Part shown: positions 14,585 to 16,431 of the stretch, piece after piece
Layout: every line of letters starts with the position of its first letter
Position numbering within the stretch: the first letter of the stretch is position 1
NCBI GenBank assembly: GCA_003561495.1
Contig: PWWM01000048.1
Span: 1-16,431, forward strand
Length of the DNA stretch: 16,431 nucleotides
Direction of reading: 5' to 3'
DNA from: Gammaproteobacteria bacterium
GTDB taxonomy: Bacteria; Pseudomonadota; Gammaproteobacteria; Xanthomonadales; Wenzhouxiangellaceae
Position numbers and translations under genes: made by a program
The notes under the pieces: generated by a model
Told to the model about the DNA's origin: nothing
What the model saw: the letters and a program-made list of their open reading frames with translations, nothing else
Database searches by the model: none

Positions 14585-15127
14585 TCAGCGAGCCCGGAAC
14601 GGGAAGCCGAACGCTTCCAGCAGGGCCATACCTTCTTCATCCGTTTGCGCCGAGGTCGAAATGGCAATATCCATGCCTCGGATCGCATCGATCTGGTCGT
14701 AATTGATTTCCGGAAAGATGATCTGTTCCTTCACGCCCAGGCTGTAATTACCGCGACCGTCGAAGGACTTGCGCGGCACACCGCGGAAATCGCGAACCCG
14801 GGGCAGTGCGACATTGACCAGGCGATCAAGGAACTCGTACATCCGCTCACGGCGCAGAGTGACCTTGCAACCAATCGGGTAACCGTCACGAATCTTGAAA
14901 CTGGCCACCGACTTGCGCGCCTTGGTCACGATCGGCTGCTGACCGGCGATGCTGGCCATGTCCGAGACCGCCTTCTCGATGACCTTCTTGTCACCGACGG
15001 CTTCACCCAGACCCATGTTGATCGTGATTTTTTCCAGGCGCGGCACCTGCATGACGTTGGCATAACCGAACTTCTCGGTCAGCTGAGCCACCACGGTGTC
15101 ACGATAGAATTCCTGCAACCTAGCCAT
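14585..15127 (-). CDS. rplE: 50S ribosomal protein L5 (uL5)
   Basis: A 180-residue L5, part of the 5S rRNA complex and a contact to P-site tRNA. It starts MARLQEFYRDTVVAQLTEKF and carries VPRLEKITINMGLGEAVGDK, RKSVASFKIRDGYPIGCKVT and RGNYSLGVKEQIIFPEINYD, ending LEAFGFPFRAR. GAGG lies before the ATG in the 11-nt gap after rplX. Confidence 0.98.
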   Translation of the reverse strand: MARLQEFYRDTVVAQLTEKFGYANVMQVPRLEKITINMGLGEAVGDKKVIEKAVSDMASIAGQQPIVTKARKSVASFKIRDGYPIGCKVTLRRERMYEFLDRLVNVALPRVRDFRGVPRKSFDGRGNYSLGVKEQIIFPEINYDQIDAIRGMDIAISTSAQTDEEGMALLEAFGFPFRAR

Positions 15128-15138
15128 TTCCTAATGCC

Positions 15139-15456
15139 TCAGATATCCACGACTTCGCCGGTTGAGCGGAAAAACCGCACCTTGCGACCGTCTTCCATAA
15201 ACTTGAATCCCACGCGATCACCCTTGTCAGTTGCCGGGTTGTACAACATGACATTCGATCCGTGGATCGGCGCCTCGCGCTCGATGATCCCGCCAGGCTT
15301 CTGGCTCTGCGGGTCCGGCTTCTGGTGACGCTTGACCATGTTGACGTTCTCGACCAGGAACCGATTGTCCTTGAGAACCTTCAGCACATGACCTCGCTGA
15401 CCCTTGCTTCGGCCGGCGGTCACGATCACTTCATCACCCTTGCGAATACGTTCCAT
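15139..15456 (-). CDS. rplX: 50S ribosomal protein L24 (uL24)
   Basis: A 105-residue L24 with the KOW motif in MERIRKGDEVIVTAGRSKGQ and RGHVLKVLKDNRFLVENVNM, then GGIIEREAPIHGSNVMLYNP. L24 starts 50S assembly on 23S rRNA. AAGGAG precedes the ATG. Length and sequence are ordinary. Confidence 0.98.
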   Translation of the reverse strand: MERIRKGDEVIVTAGRSKGQRGHVLKVLKDNRFLVENVNMVKRHQKPDPQSQKPGGIIEREAPIHGSNVMLYNPATDKGDRVGFKFMEDGRKVRFFRSTGEVVDI

Positions 15457-15468
15457 TGCTTCCGCTCC

Positions 15469-15837
15469 TTACAGTACTTCCGGCGCCAGCGACACGATCT
15501 TCATGAACCGCTCGGAACGCAGCTCGCGCGTGACCGGTCCGAAGATACGTGTGCCGATCGGCTCGAGCTTGCTATTGAGCAGTACGGCCGCGTTGCCATC
15601 GAAGCGAATCAGCGAACCGTCGCGACGACGCACACCCTTGCGAGTGCGGACCACCACCGCGTTGTAGACTTCGCCCTTCTTCACCTTGCCGCGCGGGATG
15701 GCGTCCTTGACCGTGACCTTGATCACGTCGCCAATATTGGCGTAACGGCGCTTCGACCCGCCCAGAACCTTGATACACATGACTTCACGCGCGCCGCTGT
15801 TATCGGCTGCCGAAAGTCTTGATTGCATCTGAATCAT
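15469..15837 (-). CDS. rplN: 50S ribosomal protein L14 (uL14)
   Basis: A 122-residue L14, MIQMQSRLSAADNSGAREVM, with VIKVTVKDAIPRGKVKKGEV, VRTRKGVRRRDGSLIRFDGN and the C-terminal GPVTRELRSERFMKIVSLAP ending EVL. L14 binds 23S rRNA at the subunit interface. It is the first gene of the spc operon in the E. coli arrangement. GGAGCG lies before the ATG. No clear spc promoter was found in the 15-nt gap after rpsQ. Confidence 0.98.
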   Translation of the reverse strand: MIQMQSRLSAADNSGAREVMCIKVLGGSKRRYANIGDVIKVTVKDAIPRGKVKKGEVYNAVVVRTRKGVRRRDGSLIRFDGNAAVLLNSKLEPIGTRIFGPVTRELRSERFMKIVSLAPEVL

Positions 15838-15852
15838 GCTGTTTCGCTCCGC

Positions 15853-16113
15853 TTACTGGGCGCGTTCGACAATCTCGACGACCTGCCAACTCTTGTTCTT
15901 AGAGATCGGGCGGGTCTGCGAGATGCGAACGGTATCGCCCTCGTTGCACTCGTTGTTTTCGTCATGCGCATGCACCTTGCTGGAACGGCGGATGTACTTG
16001 CCGTAGAGCGGATGCTTGACCAGTCTTTCCAGGCGCACGGTGACGGTCTTTTCCATCTTGTTGCTGACCACGCGGCCAACCTGGCTGCGCTGAATCTTTT
16101 CGTTGCTGCTCAT
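15853..16113 (-). CDS. rpsQ: 30S ribosomal protein S17 (uS17)
   Basis: An 86-residue S17, an OB-fold primary 16S rRNA binder, with GRVVSNKMEKTVTVRLERLV, KHPLYGKYIRRSSKVHAHDE and GDTVRISQTRPISKNKSWQV. The ATG overlaps the rpmC stop by four bases (ATGA), implying coupling. Length is normal. Confidence 0.98.
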   Translation of the reverse strand: MSSNEKIQRSQVGRVVSNKMEKTVTVRLERLVKHPLYGKYIRRSSKVHAHDENNECNEGDTVRISQTRPISKNKSWQVVEIVERAQ

Positions 16114-16307
16114 GCGGTTTCACCCTGCGACTGGTTCATGACGGTCTTGACCCGGGCAATGTCCCGGCGCACACGCTTGAGCTGGTGGCGACCATCCAGG
16201 GTGCCATTGCCATGCTGCATGCGCAGCGAGAACTGCTCCTTGCGCAATTTCATCAGAAGCTCCTTGAGCTCCGCGGCATCCTTGGTGCGAAGTTCACTGG
16301 CGTTCAT
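16110..16307 (-). CDS. rpmC: 50S ribosomal protein L29 (uL29)
   Basis: A 65-residue L29, MNASELRTKDAAELKELLMK, with LRKEQFSLRMQHGNGTLDGR and an ending VKTVMNQSQGETA. It lies at the tunnel exit next to L23. The ATG at 16307 follows GAGGA at seven bases and shares one base with the rplP stop (TGATG). A longer frame to 16343 lies inside rplP and is not used. Confidence 0.97.
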   Translation of the reverse strand: MNASELRTKDAAELKELLMKLRKEQFSLRMQHGNGTLDGRHQLKRVRRDIARVKTVMNQSQGETA

Positions 16308-16431
16308 CACATCGTCCTCGATACAAATGCGGTCTTGACGCAAAGCTTGGCCGATGCGCGGCGAAATGCCTCGCGTGCGACTTCTTCGCTCACGCCCTGG
16401 ATCTCGTAAATCATCCGACCCGGCTGAACCG
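16307..16431 (-). CDS. rplP: 50S ribosomal protein L16 (uL16), C-terminal part only
   Basis: Only the last 40 codons and the TGA are in the window; the gene continues past the right edge. The tail reads VQPGRMIYEIQGVSEEVARE and then AFRRASAKLCVKTAFVSRTM, the usual L16 C-terminus (compare PGRVLYEMDGV and KLPIKTTFV in E. coli). It belongs to the S10 operon and overlaps rpmC by one base. Confidence 0.95.
   Translation of the reverse strand, partial: VQPGRMIYEIQGVSEEVAREAFRRASAKLCVKTAFVSRTM

Noticed and set aside
15128..15138. S8 translational operator at the rplX-rplE junction
   Set aside because: E. coli has one here, but I could not draw a convincing S8-type helix in this sequence by eye.

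Overview
The window is a bacterial chromosomal segment of fairly high G+C, almost certainly from a gammaproteobacterium. The basis is the gene order (rplP-rpmC-rpsQ, the full spc operon, then the alpha operon), the long zinc-free form of S14, the zinc-ribbon form of L36, and close residue-level resemblance of S4, S8, S13, L18 and RpoA to the E. coli and Pseudomonas proteins. A Lysobacterales/Wenzhouxiangella-like or Chromatiales-like source is possible but cannot be fixed from sequence alone. No tRNA, rRNA, CRISPR array or intact mobile element was seen.

Layout from left to right. (1) 1-1581, minus strand: a DUF885 lipoprotein that runs off the left edge. (2) 1582-1877: a divergent intergenic region with a good sigma70-type promoter and a perfect small hairpin leading into (3) 1878-2423, plus strand: a SYLF-domain lipoprotein. 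(4) 2424-2860: non-coding, possibly a dispersed-repeat or IS relic. (5) 2861-7121, minus strand: a tightly overlapping three-gene unit, asmA-like > rarD > MsbA-like ABC exporter, with its own promoter at 7152-7181. (6) 7122-7285: a Rho-independent terminator for the ribosomal genes, plus an AANN tetranucleotide repeat tract. (7) 7286-16431, minus strand: the end of S10 (rplP, rpmC, rpsQ), then spc (rplN, rplX, rplE, rpsN, rpsH, rplF, rplR, rpsE, rpmD, rplO, secY, rpmJ), an alpha-operon promoter, and alpha (rpsM, rpsK, rpsD, rpoA, rplQ).

The ribosomal block makes 30S and 50S proteins, the Sec translocon channel and the RNA polymerase alpha subunit. The downstream unit is probably concerned with the envelope (AsmA-type inner-membrane anchored protein, DMT permease, ABC exporter).

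The outstanding observation is in rpsD (ribosomal protein S4). The reading frame is broken by one in-frame amber codon (8814-8816). The same frame then continues for 19 codons that encode the near-invariant S4 C-terminus (ending ESLIVELYSK) and stops at a normal TAA (8754-8756). One G-to-T change from a glutamate codon explains it. It may be a sequence error, a genuine truncation of a fidelity-controlling ribosomal protein, or a programmed or tolerated readthrough site. No other gene ending in the window uses TAG.
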